Assembly: GCA_019232625.1 (NCBI GenBank)
Contig: JAFANP010000045.1
Span: 1 to 35,060 of the forward strand
Source: Alphaproteobacteria bacterium
Lineage (GTDB): Bacteria > Pseudomonadota > Alphaproteobacteria > Sphingomonadales > Sphingomonadaceae
Direction of reading: 5' to 3'
DNA length: 35,060 bases
Made by a program: the position numbers and the translations under genes. Each line of letters begins with the position of its first letter. Position 1 is the first letter of the stretch. This document shows positions 17,481 through 27,890 of this stretch, in pieces. Under the pieces are notes generated by a model. The model was given only the letters and a program-made list of their open reading frames with translations. It was not told the origin of the DNA and ran no database searches.

Positions 17481-18890
17481 TTACATCGACAAAAGCTTGA
17501 GCGGGTTCTCGATGAGCTTCTTGAGGTCCTGCATGAAGTTGGCCGCGTCCCAGCCGTCGACGACGCGGTGGTCGCAGGAGAGGGAGAGGTTCATGCGCTT
17601 GCGGATCTCGAGCTCGCCGTCGACGACGACCGGCTTCTCCTCCACCTTGTTGACCGCCACGATCGCCACTTCCGGGCGGTTGATGACGGGGGTGGAGGCG
17701 ATGCCGCCCATCGGGCCGAGGCTGGAGATGGTGATGGTCGAGCCGGAGAGCTCGTCGCGCGCCGCCTTGCCGGTGCGGGCGGCCTCGGAGAGGCGGAGGA
17801 TCTCGCGGGCTATGTCCCAGATGCCGAGCCGGTCGGCGTTGCGGATGACCGGGACCATGAGGCCGTTGGGAGTCTGAGTCGCCATCCCCATGTGGACCGC
17901 GCCCGAGCGGTGGAGGACGTTCTCGTCGTCGTCGTAGCGCGTGTTGATCTGCGGATAGTCGGCGAGGGTGCGCGCCATCGCGGTGATCAGGAAGGGCAGC
18001 AGGGTGAGCTTGGGGTTGCCGCCGCGGTCCGAGTTCATCATCGCGCGGGTCTGCTCGAGCGCGGTGACGTCATATTCCTCGACCAGTGTGAAATGCGGGA
18101 TCCGGCGCTTGGCCTCGGCCATGTTCTCGGCGATCCTTCGGCGCAGGCCGACCACCTTGACGGTCTCGTCCGCGCGGCGCGGGCCGACCGCGCGGGAGGC
18201 GCCGCCGCCCTTGTAGAGCAGATAGGCGTCGAGATCGGCATGGCGGACCCGGTCGGCCGAGGTCCTCACCTGGGCGAGATCGATTCCGAGGTCGCGGGCG
18301 CGGGCCCGGACGGCGGGAGAGGCGAGGACCCGCGGCGGGTCGGGCTGCGGGTTGAAGCCGCTGGCCTCGCCGGGGGTGACGGGCTTGCCGCCATCTCCGT
18401 TCGGGCCGAGCTGGTCGAAGCCCTCTCCTCCCTTCGCACCGGACGAAGACGCTTCCCGCCGATCGCCCTGCCGGCGGTCCGGCTCCTCGCGCGGCTCGGC
18501 GCGGCGGTCCTCGCCTTCGCGGCGGTCGCTTCCGCGCCGGTCCTCGGCCGTGCTCGGTATGGCTTGCGCGAGCTCGGGGGTCTCCTCGACCAGGCCGTCG
18601 GCGAGGGCGACCTCGTCCTTGCGCCCGGGCCCGGGCGCCGCACCCTCGCCTTCGGTCTCGATCACCACGAGCACCGAGCCGATCGGGATCTGGTCGCCCA
18701 CCTCTCCGGCCACCTCGACGACCTTGCCGGCGACGGGGCTTTCCATCTCGACCGTCGCCTTGTCGGTCATCATGTCGGCGAGCTGCTGGTCCTCCTTGAC
18801 CGCGTCGCCGACCTTGACGTGCCACGCGACGATCTCGGCCTCGGCGATTCCCTCGCCGATGTCCGGCAGCTTGAATTCGTAGCGCGCCAT
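17481..18890 (-). CDS. bkdB: 2-oxoacid dehydrogenase E2 (lipoyl dihydrolipoamide acyltransferase, branched-chain type)
   Basis: A 469-residue acyltransferase that forms the core of a 2-oxoacid dehydrogenase complex and moves the acyl group from lipoate to CoA. Order: lipoyl domain (1-80, lipoylated Lys44 in MMTDKATVEM); long linker (about 81-185); E1/E3-binding domain (about 188-225, ASPAVRARARDLGIDL); catalytic domain (about 243-469) with SLSCDHRVVDGWDAANF, His441 and Asp445. The linker is unusual: instead of Ala/Pro it holds repeated DRR blocks (116-146) and a REP-encoded patch EGFDQLGPNG (about 156-165). It follows E1-beta by 6 bases. No E3 gene lies in the window. Branched-chain rather than pyruvate specificity is inferred mainly from the E1-alpha partner. 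Confidence 0.92.
   Translation of the reverse strand: MARYEFKLPDIGEGIAEAEIVAWHVKVGDAVKEDQQLADMMTDKATVEMESPVAGKVVEVAGEVGDQIPIGSVLVVIETEGEGAAPGPGRKDEVALADGLVEETPELAQAIPSTAEDRRGSDRREGEDRRAEPREEPDRRQGDRREASSSGAKGGEGFDQLGPNGDGGKPVTPGEASGFNPQPDPPRVLASPAVRARARDLGIDLAQVRTSADRVRHADLDAYLLYKGGGASRAVGPRRADETVKVVGLRRRIAENMAEAKRRIPHFTLVEEYDVTALEQTRAMMNSDRGGNPKLTLLPFLITAMARTLADYPQINTRYDDDENVLHRSGAVHMGMATQTPNGLMVPVIRNADRLGIWDIAREILRLSEAARTGKAARDELSGSTITISSLGPMGGIASTPVINRPEVAIVAVNKVEEKPVVVDGELEIRKRMNLSLSCDHRVVDGWDAANFMQDLKKLIENPLKLLSM
18397..18427. repeat. REP motif embedded in the E2 linker coding sequence
   Basis: CCGTTCGGGCCGAGCTGGTC plus GAAGCCCTCTC matches the reverse complement of 14071-14101 at 27 of 31 bases. 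It is read in frame on the minus strand as about residues 155-165 of E2, within the flexible linker. Confidence 0.65.
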
Positions 18891-18896
18891 GGGCGG

Positions 18897-21181
<2,285 letters not shown>

Positions 21182-21309
21182 CTACCTTCGTCCTTAGCGG
21201 GCTTCCGACGGCCCCGTAATCGATTTCGCCGCCCTGTGCACCCCTCGCGAAACGACGTTGCGCCCGGCCGCGTTCTCGACGACGAACGCGGGCGAAAGGG
21301 GTTCCCGCC

Positions 21310-21813
21310 ATGCCAGCCCGCCGCCTCCTCGCTTTCGCCGCCTTGGCCCTCGCCGCCTGCGCCACCACCGCCTCGCCCGAGCGGTCGCCGCCGAGCGTCT
21401 ATGTGATGCGCCACCTCCAGAAGGCGGACGGGCCCGACCCCGGCCTCAGCGCCGAGGGGGCGGCGCGCGCGGCGCGGCTTGCCGCCTGGCTGCGGGCCGA
21501 TCCGCCGGCGGCGATCTATGCCAGCACCACGCGCCGGGCGCGGGAGACGGCGGCGCCGCTCGCGGCGGCGCTCGGGCTCGAGCCCAGGCTCTACGATCCC
21601 GGAGACACGGCGGGCCTCCTCGCGCGGGTGAAGGCCGAGAGCGGCACCGTCCTCGTCGTCGGCCACAGCAACACGGTGCCGGAGATCGTCGCCGGCCTCG
21701 GCGCGCCACGGCCGAAGCCGCTCTCCGAGCAGGCGTTCGGCGACATATTCAGGATAGGCCGCGACGGTTCCGTCGCTCACCTCACCCTGTCCGGGCCGCC
21801 GCCGCGGCGATGA
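21310..21813 (+). CDS. Histidine-phosphatase-family lipoprotein with altered RHG motif
   Basis: A 167-residue predicted lipoprotein: the signal peptide ends at Cys17 (LALAAC), so it probably sits at the periplasmic face of a membrane. The fold is that of the histidine phosphatase (phosphoglycerate-mutase-like) group: Arg34-His35 in YVMRHLQKAD, ASTTRRARETAAPLA, and the second histidine in VVGHSNTVPE (His119). The usual RHG is RHL here. The catalytic Arg/His pair itself is retained, so phosphatase activity is possible; the substrate is unknown. It starts after an AAAGGGG site. An 84-base gap separates it from the P450 gene on the same strand. Confidence 0.85.
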   Translation: MPARRLLAFAALALAACATTASPERSPPSVYVMRHLQKADGPDPGLSAEGAARAARLAAWLRADPPAAIYASTTRRARETAAPLAAALGLEPRLYDPGDTAGLLARVKAESGTVLVVGHSNTVPEIVAGLGAPRPKPLSEQAFGDIFRIGRDGSVAHLTLSGPPPRR

Positions 21814-21897
21814 CTCCGTTCCGGAGCGGGTCGAACTGGACTCGGAGGCCGGAATGAGACAGCATCCGCTCCGGGAACGTCCACAGGGGGAAAGGAC

Positions 21898-23109
21898 GTG
21901 GCGCAAGCGGGAATCGACGCGAGCATCGTAACGCCGGTGAAGGGGCCGGGGCTGATCGCCGGCTTCCTTTCGGGGCCTGCGGTGATCGGCTTCGGCGCGA
22001 AGCTGGCCGGCTGCATCGGCCGCGCCAAGCCGTTCCGAGTCGCCGGCAAGGTCGTCGCCACCCGCCACGCCCATGTCTGCGAGGCGCTGAGCCGCGACCT
22101 CGATTTCGCCATCGCGCCTGTGAACGCCGCCAAGATCCTGGAGGTGAACGGCGGCCCCTTCATCCTCGGAATGGACCGCTCGGCAGTGCTCGAGCGGGAG
22201 CGGCAGGCGCTTTACGAGGCGCTCCACGCCGTCGACATGCACGCGCTGCAGGCGGCGGCGCAGGCGGACGCCGACGCCCGGCTGGCCGCCGTCCCCGCGG
22301 GCGGCGAGATCGACGCGGTGGGCGGCTACGCCCGGCCCGTCGCGGCCGGCACGGCGCGGCGCCTGTTCGGCCTCAAGGTGCCGTCCGACGGGATGATCAT
22401 GGAGGTCGCCCGGTCGATCTTCGCCCACACCTTCCTCAACCTCGGCGACGACAAGACGATACGCGACCGCGCGATCCGGGCCGGCAACTACATGCAGAGC
22501 TGGCTCGCCGACGAGATCGCGGCGCGCAGGGCCTCCGGCCAGTTCGGCGACGACATGATGGGCGCGCTCCTCCGCCAGGACCGCCTCGACGACGCGGGCA
22601 TCCGCCGGACGCTGGGCGGCATGTTCGTCGGCGCGGTGGACACCACCGCTTCATGCGTCGCCAAGATCCTCTACGTGGTGGGCCGCGACCCGGACCTCGC
22701 CGCCCGAATGGCCGCCGACGCGGACGACCTCAAGCGCCTCTACGGCTGGTGCAACGAGGCGCTGAGGCGCTGGCCGCACAACCCGATCGTGATGCGCGAG
22801 GCGGTGCGCGACAGCGAACTGGCCGGCGCGGCCGTGAAGAAGGGCGACCGGATCATCGCGTTCACCCAGGCGGCGATGTTCGATCCCGAGGCGTTCGACG
22901 ATCCCGACCGGCTCCGCCCCGACCGCGACCCGTCGCTCTACCTCCATCTGGGGGGCGGCCTGCACCCCTGCTCCGGCCGGCCGGTGAACGCGTTCCAGAT
23001 CCCGCTGCTCGTCGCCGGACTGCTGCGCCGCGGCCTCGGCGAGGTCGGCAGGATCGGCTGGGCGGGCCCCTTCCCGCATCGCCTCATCGTCAAGCTGTTG
23101 AAGGACTGA
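21898..23109 (+). CDS. Cytochrome P450
   Basis: A 403-residue P450, soluble as judged by the absence of an N-terminal anchor. The I-helix shows VGAVDTTAS, the usual acid-Thr pair for oxygen activation; the ExxR motif is Glu287-Ala-Leu-Arg290 (NEALRRWP); the haem-ligand loop is LGGGLHPCSGRPV with Cys358. The loop has Leu-Gly where Phe is common (FxxGxxxCxG), a modest deviation. No redox partner gene is nearby. The GTG at 21898 has AAAGGA almost abutting it, a tight spacing, so the start is not firm. The Dyp peroxidase gene starts 4 bases after the stop. This tight pair suggests that both haem enzymes act in one pathway. The substrate is unknown. Confidence 0.88.
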   Translation: MAQAGIDASIVTPVKGPGLIAGFLSGPAVIGFGAKLAGCIGRAKPFRVAGKVVATRHAHVCEALSRDLDFAIAPVNAAKILEVNGGPFILGMDRSAVLERERQALYEALHAVDMHALQAAAQADADARLAAVPAGGEIDAVGGYARPVAAGTARRLFGLKVPSDGMIMEVARSIFAHTFLNLGDDKTIRDRAIRAGNYMQSWLADEIAARRASGQFGDDMMGALLRQDRLDDAGIRRTLGGMFVGAVDTTASCVAKILYVVGRDPDLAARMAADADDLKRLYGWCNEALRRWPHNPIVMREAVRDSELAGAAVKKGDRIIAFTQAAMFDPEAFDDPDRLRPDRDPSLYLHLGGGLHPCSGRPVNAFQIPLLVAGLLRRGLGEVGRIGWAGPFPHRLIVKLLKD

Positions 23110-23113
23110 CGGG

Positions 23114-26110
23114 ATGGAGAGCCTCACCACCATCGTCGCCCCGGTGCACGAGGGCGACGTCGCCGAGATCGACCGGATGATCGACGCGCTCGGCAATCCC
23201 TGCGCCGCGGACCTCGCCGCCGCGCTCGAGGCGGCGGAGAGCGACGGGCGCGGCACCCACTTCATGAGCCTCCACGCCATCCGGGAAGGCGGCGGCGGCC
23301 GCGCCCATCTCGTCTTCGAGTTCACGGCCGACGGCGGCGAGAAGGAAGCGGTCGACCGGATCGTGCGCGCCGCCGGCCCCCGGCTCGAGCCGATCTTCGC
23401 CAAGGCGCGCGACTGGCGCGGCAATATCGGCCTCGCCGACTATCTGCTCGGCCACCGCATCGGCGTCGGCCAGGGCCTGACGTCGAACCCGGGCCTCTGC
23501 TTCGCCGGCACGCCGGGCATGACCGTCGGGCGCGTCCGCAGCGAAGCGGCGCTCGCCGCCTTCGTCGGCCCCCTCGTCGACAATCACCGCCCCGGCATGC
23601 GGCCGATCGACCGGCTCGCCGACGTGCGGCGGAAGGTGGAGGCCGAGCCGTCCCTGGCCTGGGCGCTGGAGCCCGGCGCGCCGCCGGACCGCGACGCCCG
23701 CGAGGTCTCGGAGGTGATCGGGACGTTCGTCGGCCCCGGCATCAGCACCTTCCTTTGGCCGTTCGGCCTGCTCTTCCTGGTGGTGGCGGGAGGCCTGATC
23801 GCGTGGAAGGGACCGGACGACGCCGTCAAGGCGATCCTCCTCGCGCTCGGCTTCACCTTGCTGGCGGTGCTGGTCGCCGCCGGGACGATCTACGGAAAGC
23901 TTCGCGCCCTGGAGCAGAGCGACTGGTTGGACGGGCGCGCGCCCGATCTCGCCACCCTGGCGGAGATCCGCAAGCGCGAGAATCACGGCGCCCAGAACCA
24001 CATGATCTCGATCACGGTCCGCAAGCCGGGCTTCGTCCGGTGGCTGACGCTCAGGCTCGCTTTCTGGGTGATCGGGATGATGGCGGCGAAGGTCTACCGG
24101 CCCGGCACTCTGGGCGGCATCTCGACCATCCACGCGGCGCGCTGGATCACCATCCCCGGCACCCGGCAGCTCGTCTTCCTCTCCAACTTCGGCGGCAGCT
24201 GGGAGAGCTACCTCGAGGATTTCATCACCCGCGCCCATGCCGGCCTCACCGCCGTCTGGTCCAACTCGATCGGCTTTCCGCGGGCGAAGAACCTGTTCGC
24301 GGACGGCGCCACCGACGGCGAGCGCTTCAAGCGCTACGCGCGGGCCAGCATGCAGCCGACGCGCTTCTGGTTCAGCGCCTATCCGTCCCTCACCACCGAC
24401 CATGTCCGCTGCAACGCGGCGATGCGGCGGGGCCTCGCCTGCGCGATGACCAACGACGAAGCGGCGCAGTGGCTCGCCTTGTTCGGATCGGCGCAGCGGC
24501 CCGATGCGAAGCTGGAGACGGGCGAGATACAATGCCTCGTCTTCGGCGGCCTCGGCTTCATGAAGGACGGCGCCTGCCTGCTCCTCGACCTTCCGGCGGA
24601 CCGGGCGAGCGCCCGCGCCTTCATGGCGGGCCTCTATCCGCATGTCGGCTTCGGCGACGGGCGCAAGCTCGGCAAGCCGGCGGTGGCGACGGTCGCCGTC
24701 GGCCCGCGGGCGCTCGAGAGGCTGGGGCTGCCGGACGAATGCACGAGCGGCTTCCCCGCCGCCTTCCTCGAAGGCATGAGCACCGAGGCCCGCGGGCGGA
24801 TCCTCGGCGACACCGGCGCCAATGCGGCCGACCATTGGGAATGGGGGCGCGAGCCCTACGACCTCGCCTTGCTCCTCTACGGCTATGACGAGCAGGCGGT
24901 CGGCGCGCTCGAGGCGGCGGTCCAGGCGCTGGCCGCCGAGCACGGCGCGGCCCGCACCCACCGAATCCCGCTGCAGCGGACCAAGAAGCCGGCCATAGAG
25001 CCGTTCGGATTCGTCGACGGCGTCTCGCAGCCGATCATCCGCGGCAGCTACCAGAGCTATCGCCGGAACGATCCGATCCATCTCGTCGAGCCCGGCGAGT
25101 TCCTCGTCGGCTATCCCGACAATCGCGGCAACTTCCCGCCCGAGCCCGAGCTCGCGCCGCTGGCGGACCCCGATAACGTCCTCCCCATCGCCGAGAAGAG
25201 CCACGCCTTCGGCAACGCCATCGTCGAGGCGCCGCGCGCCATCGCGCGCAACGGCAGCTACCTGGTGGTGCGCCAGCTCGAACAGGACGTGAAGGGATTC
25301 TGGGACTATTGCTGGGACGAATATCGCCGCCTCGACGGCCGCCTGCCGCCGCCCTACGACGTCCGCCCCGATTACATCGCCGCCAAGCTGGTGGGGCGCT
25401 GGCGCGACGGCTCGTCGCTCGTCCGCAACCCTTATTATCCGTTCCCGAAGGAACAGGCGGAACGGCAGCGGCGGCGCGAAAACCGCGAGACCGCCGAGGG
25501 CTACGACGCCGTCTCGGCGATTGCCGCCGCCGGCCAGCCGGTCGGATCGGAGACGGCGCGGCCGGAGACACATCCCTCGCAGGGCACGGCCATTTCCACG
25601 CCCGCCGAGACTCAGCCGGAAGCCGCCGGCCAGGCCGAGCCCGCGGCGCGCGGCGACAACGACTTCCTCTACGGGACGGAGGATCCGCAGGCGCTGCGCT
25701 GCCCGTTCGGCGCGCACATCCGCCGCGCCAATCCGCGCGACAGCCTGCAACCGGGGTCGATGGAGCAGGTCTCGATCTCGAACCGCCACCGAATCCTGCG
25801 CGTCGGCCGACTCTACCAACCGGCGGAGGGGCGCGATCCGGGCCTGCTCTTCATGTGCCTCAACGGCGACATCGAGCGCCAGTTCGAGTTCATCCAGCAG
25901 ACCTGGCTGATCAGCCCCGCCTTCCACGGCCTCGCCGGCGAGCAGGATCCGCTGACGAGCGGCCCGGATGCGAAGGGCAGCGGCTACATGGTGCCAACCC
26001 AGGACGGCCCGGTCCGGCTGAAGCCCCTCCCGGCCTTCGTGAAGACGCTCGGCGGGGGCTATTTCTTCATGCCCAGCCGCAGCTTCCTCGCCTTCGTCGC
26101 GGGCTTGTAA
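23114..26110 (+). CDS. Large membrane-anchored Dyp-type haem peroxidase
   Basis: A 998-residue protein. Residues about 1-200 form an unrecognised domain that reads as alpha/beta (MESLTTIVAPVHEGDVAEID, HLVFEFTADGG). Two membrane segments follow (about 211-231 and 239-260) as a hairpin, then another unrecognised part (about 290-460). The C-terminal half (about 470-998) is a Dyp-type peroxidase: GFVDGVSQPIIRG with Asp635, the distal acid, and RCPFGAHIRRANPRD with proximal haem ligand His868. A Pro/Ala/Thr-rich insertion (about 800-850) interrupts the Dyp part. Dyp enzymes are commonly 300-500 residues, so half of this protein is extra. No export signal is visible; the hairpin would leave both ends on the same side. 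Partner of the P450 4 bases upstream. Confidence 0.88.
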   Translation: MESLTTIVAPVHEGDVAEIDRMIDALGNPCAADLAAALEAAESDGRGTHFMSLHAIREGGGGRAHLVFEFTADGGEKEAVDRIVRAAGPRLEPIFAKARDWRGNIGLADYLLGHRIGVGQGLTSNPGLCFAGTPGMTVGRVRSEAALAAFVGPLVDNHRPGMRPIDRLADVRRKVEAEPSLAWALEPGAPPDRDAREVSEVIGTFVGPGISTFLWPFGLLFLVVAGGLIAWKGPDDAVKAILLALGFTLLAVLVAAGTIYGKLRALEQSDWLDGRAPDLATLAEIRKRENHGAQNHMISITVRKPGFVRWLTLRLAFWVIGMMAAKVYRPGTLGGISTIHAARWITIPGTRQLVFLSNFGGSWESYLEDFITRAHAGLTAVWSNSIGFPRAKNLFADGATDGERFKRYARASMQPTRFWFSAYPSLTTDHVRCNAAMRRGLACAMTNDEAAQWLALFGSAQRPDAKLETGEIQCLVFGGLGFMKDGACLLLDLPADRASARAFMAGLYPHVGFGDGRKLGKPAVATVAVGPRALERLGLPDECTSGFPAAFLEGMSTEARGRILGDTGANAADHWEWGREPYDLALLLYGYDEQAVGALEAAVQALAAEHGAARTHRIPLQRTKKPAIEPFGFVDGVSQPIIRGSYQSYRRNDPIHLVEPGEFLVGYPDNRGNFPPEPELAPLADPDNVLPIAEKSHAFGNAIVEAPRAIARNGSYLVVRQLEQDVKGFWDYCWDEYRRLDGRLPPPYDVRPDYIAAKLVGRWRDGSSLVRNPYYPFPKEQAERQRRRENRETAEGYDAVSAIAAAGQPVGSETARPETHPSQGTAISTPAETQPEAAGQAEPAARGDNDFLYGTEDPQALRCPFGAHIRRANPRDSLQPGSMEQVSISNRHRILRVGRLYQPAEGRDPGLLFMCLNGDIERQFEFIQQTWLISPAFHGLAGEQDPLTSGPDAKGSGYMVPTQDGPVRLKPLPAFVKTLGGGYFFMPSRSFLAFVAGL

Positions 26111-26143
26111 GGGGGACGTCGCAGGGGCGACGCGCCCCTTCCC

Positions 26144-26383
26144 TCACAGGTCGATGCAGGCGGCGAGGCTTTCGAGCTTGCGGATCCGCTCGCGCAGGTC
26201 GGCGACCTCGATCCGCTCGGCGACCGGGCCGCGGCTCGCCGCGACGTGGCCCTGGCCGCTGCCGAGCTCGAGCCGCTTCAGCTCCAGCCACCCGCGCCAG
26301 GCCTTTAGGGCCGCCAGGGTGAAGATCGCCGCGCCCACCAGGGCGAAGCCCGCTATCGTGATCGTCGTCAGCTGTTCGCTCAT
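26144..26383 (-). CDS. Small membrane protein at the end of the psp operon
   Basis: A 79-residue protein with one membrane segment (about 8-28, TITIAGFALVGAAIFTLAAL) and a C-terminal coiled-coil-like helix (IEVADLRERIRKLESLAACI). I do not recognise a named family. The layout (anchor plus cytosolic helix) resembles PspB, which helps PspC sense envelope stress, so a role as an accessory Psp component is inferred from position and shape. GGGAGG lies 7 bases before the ATG. It begins 27 bases after the pspC stop and is the last gene of the operon. Confidence 0.7.
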   Translation of the reverse strand: MSEQLTTITIAGFALVGAAIFTLAALKAWRGWLELKRLELGSGQGHVAASRGPVAERIEVADLRERIRKLESLAACIDL

Positions 26384-26410
26384 GTCACGCCTCCCTCAGG
26401 CTCGTTCTCT

Positions 26411-26761
26411 TCAGCGCAGCGCCTCGATCTCGCGGGCGAGGCTGGAATTGGGTGCGGCAACGAAGGTGTCGACCTCGGCCAGGCGGCGGTCGATGTCGCG
26501 CATCGCGCCGTTAAGCTCGGCCGCAGACATGCGCCGCGCCGGCGCCTCCGCCGTCTCGGCGAGGCCGTCGGACCGCTTCTTGGCGACCAGGCCGGCGACC
26601 AGATAGGCGATCGGCGTCCAGGGAAAGGCGCCGGCGATCGTCACCACCACCAGGGCGACGCGGATCAGGGTCACGTCCCAGCCCGTCATCCGGGCGAGGC
26701 CGGCGCAGACCCCCATCACCTTGCCCTGCCGCTTGTCGAGATAGAAAGTGCCCCGCTTCAT
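26411..26761 (-). CDS. pspC: Phage shock protein C
   Basis: A 116-residue inner-membrane protein. The PspC domain fills the N-terminal half: FYLDKRQGKVMGVCAGLARM followed by a hydrophobic segment (about 33-58, VALVVVTIAGAFPWTPIAYLVAG). A cytosolic helical tail (about 78-116) contains AELNGAMRDIDRRLAEVDTF. By family knowledge PspC senses membrane stress with PspB and controls PspA. Its start overlaps the pspB stop (ATGA), indicating coupled translation. Confidence 0.92.
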   Translation of the reverse strand: MKRGTFYLDKRQGKVMGVCAGLARMTGWDVTLIRVALVVVTIAGAFPWTPIAYLVAGLVAKKRSDGLAETAEAPARRMSAAELNGAMRDIDRRLAEVDTFVAAPNSSLAREIEALR

Positions 26762-27036
26762 TTGATCCTCCTAGGCTCTTGTGTTTCCGGTTCGAGCGCG
26801 CCTCCCGCGGGATCGCAGGCGATGGCGCGCCAATTGGGGTTGTCGGCGGTGACGATGCGCTCGACGGTCGCGACGCGGTCGTCGAGGCGCCGGGCGAGGT
26901 CGTAAAGCTCCTCGAGCATCCGCTCGTCGTCGTTGGTGAGCGTAGCCGCGGTCTTCCACCGCGTGATGTAGTGAAGGACCAGCCACGGCAGCGCGACGAA
27001 CAGCGCGGCGATCGCGAAGAACGGCGTGACGTCCAT
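26758..27036 (-). CDS. pspB: Phage shock protein B
   Basis: A 92-residue inner-membrane protein with an N-terminal membrane segment (about 4-25) and a cytosolic helical domain containing DERMLEELYDLARRLDDRVA and VERIVTADNPNW, the PspB signature. Works with PspC in stress sensing. It starts 3 bases after the pspA stop and overlaps pspC by 4 bases. The tail after NPNW is about 20 residues and rich in Glu and Pro. Confidence 0.92.
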   Translation of the reverse strand: MDVTPFFAIAALFVALPWLVLHYITRWKTAATLTNDDERMLEELYDLARRLDDRVATVERIVTADNPNWRAIACDPAGGALEPETQEPRRIK

Positions 27037-27039
27037 CGC

Positions 27040-27876
27040 TCAGCCTTCCGCCGGCCGCGGCGCGGCCGCGGCGAGCGCGATCCGCGCCTTCAGCGCCTGA
27101 AGCTCCGCATCCGCCGTGTCGGCATGGCGCAGCCGGGCGATCTCCTGCTCCAGCGTCATCGGGGCGGCAAGCGCCAGCGCCTCCGCGCGGCCCTCCGCCT
27201 CGTCGGCCCGCCGCTCGAGCAGCTCGAAGCGGGAGAAGGCCTCGTCGACGCGGGGGCCGGAATGCATCTCCCGCAGCCGGGCGCGCCGGTTGGCGCTCTC
27301 GAGGCGGGACTGGACGGCGTTCTGGCGGGTCCGAGCCTCGCGCAGCTTCGCCTGGAGCCTCGCGATGTCGGCCTCGGAGACGCGCATCGCCTCGTCCAGC
27401 GCCTCGATCTCGGCCTCGAGCCGGTCGGCCGCGTCGGCGACCTTCTGCTTCTCGACCAGCGCCGCCCGGGCGAGGTCGTCGCGGCCCTTGGAGAGGGCCA
27501 GCTCGGCCTTTTCCAGCCAGCCCGCCTGCAGCCTCTCCAGCCGCGCGATCCGGGAGCGCATCTCCGTCTGGTCGGCGATGGTGCGGGCGGCCGAGGCGCG
27601 CACCTCGACCAGCGTCTCCTCCATCTCGAGGATGATCATGCGGATCATCTTCGCGGGGTCCTCGGCCCGGTCCAGCATGTCCGCGACGTTCGACGCGACG
27701 ATGTCCCGGGTGCGGGAGAAGATGCTCATCGGAATGAGCTCCTGGATCGAGAATTGCGGCCGCGGCGGGCGCGGCGCGCGGGGCGCCGGAGCGGCCTGGC
27801 GGGGGCCGCCGGGCCGGGGCGGGATCGGCGCGAGCCTGGTCAGCTCGGCCGCGCTCACGTGGATCGCCTCGCTCAT
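27040..27876 (-). CDS. pspA: Phage shock protein A, possibly with a 49-residue N-terminal extension
   Basis: The PspA/IM30 core (229 residues) starts at ATG 27729: MSIFSRTRDIVASNVADMLD, then AEDPAKMIRMIILEMEETLV and long coiled coils. It forms membrane-protecting assemblies and, in E. coli, inhibits PspF. The frame stays open upstream to ATG 27876, adding a Pro-rich stretch (LAPIPPRPGGPRQAAPAPRA). That start has GGAAGG 6 bases before it, and 46 of the 49 extra codons end in G or C, which favours translation. The internal ATG 27729 also has a good site (AGGAG, 9 bases). Either a long form or two forms may be made; the free amphipathic helix needed for membrane binding exists only in the short form. 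It follows the 45-residue ORF by 14 bases. Confidence 0.88.
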   Translation of the reverse strand: MSEAIHVSAAELTRLAPIPPRPGGPRQAAPAPRAPRPPRPQFSIQELIPMSIFSRTRDIVASNVADMLDRAEDPAKMIRMIILEMEETLVEVRASAARTIADQTEMRSRIARLERLQAGWLEKAELALSKGRDDLARAALVEKQKVADAADRLEAEIEALDEAMRVSEADIARLQAKLREARTRQNAVQSRLESANRRARLREMHSGPRVDEAFSRFELLERRADEAEGRAEALALAAPMTLEQEIARLRHADTADAELQALKARIALAAAAPRPAEG

Positions 27877-27890
27877 CGGCCGCCTTCCGG

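Noticed and set aside
26111-26143. GC-rich inverted repeats between the convergent Dyp and psp genes
   Set aside because: The stems are about 5 bp with no T tract, too weak to call a terminator.
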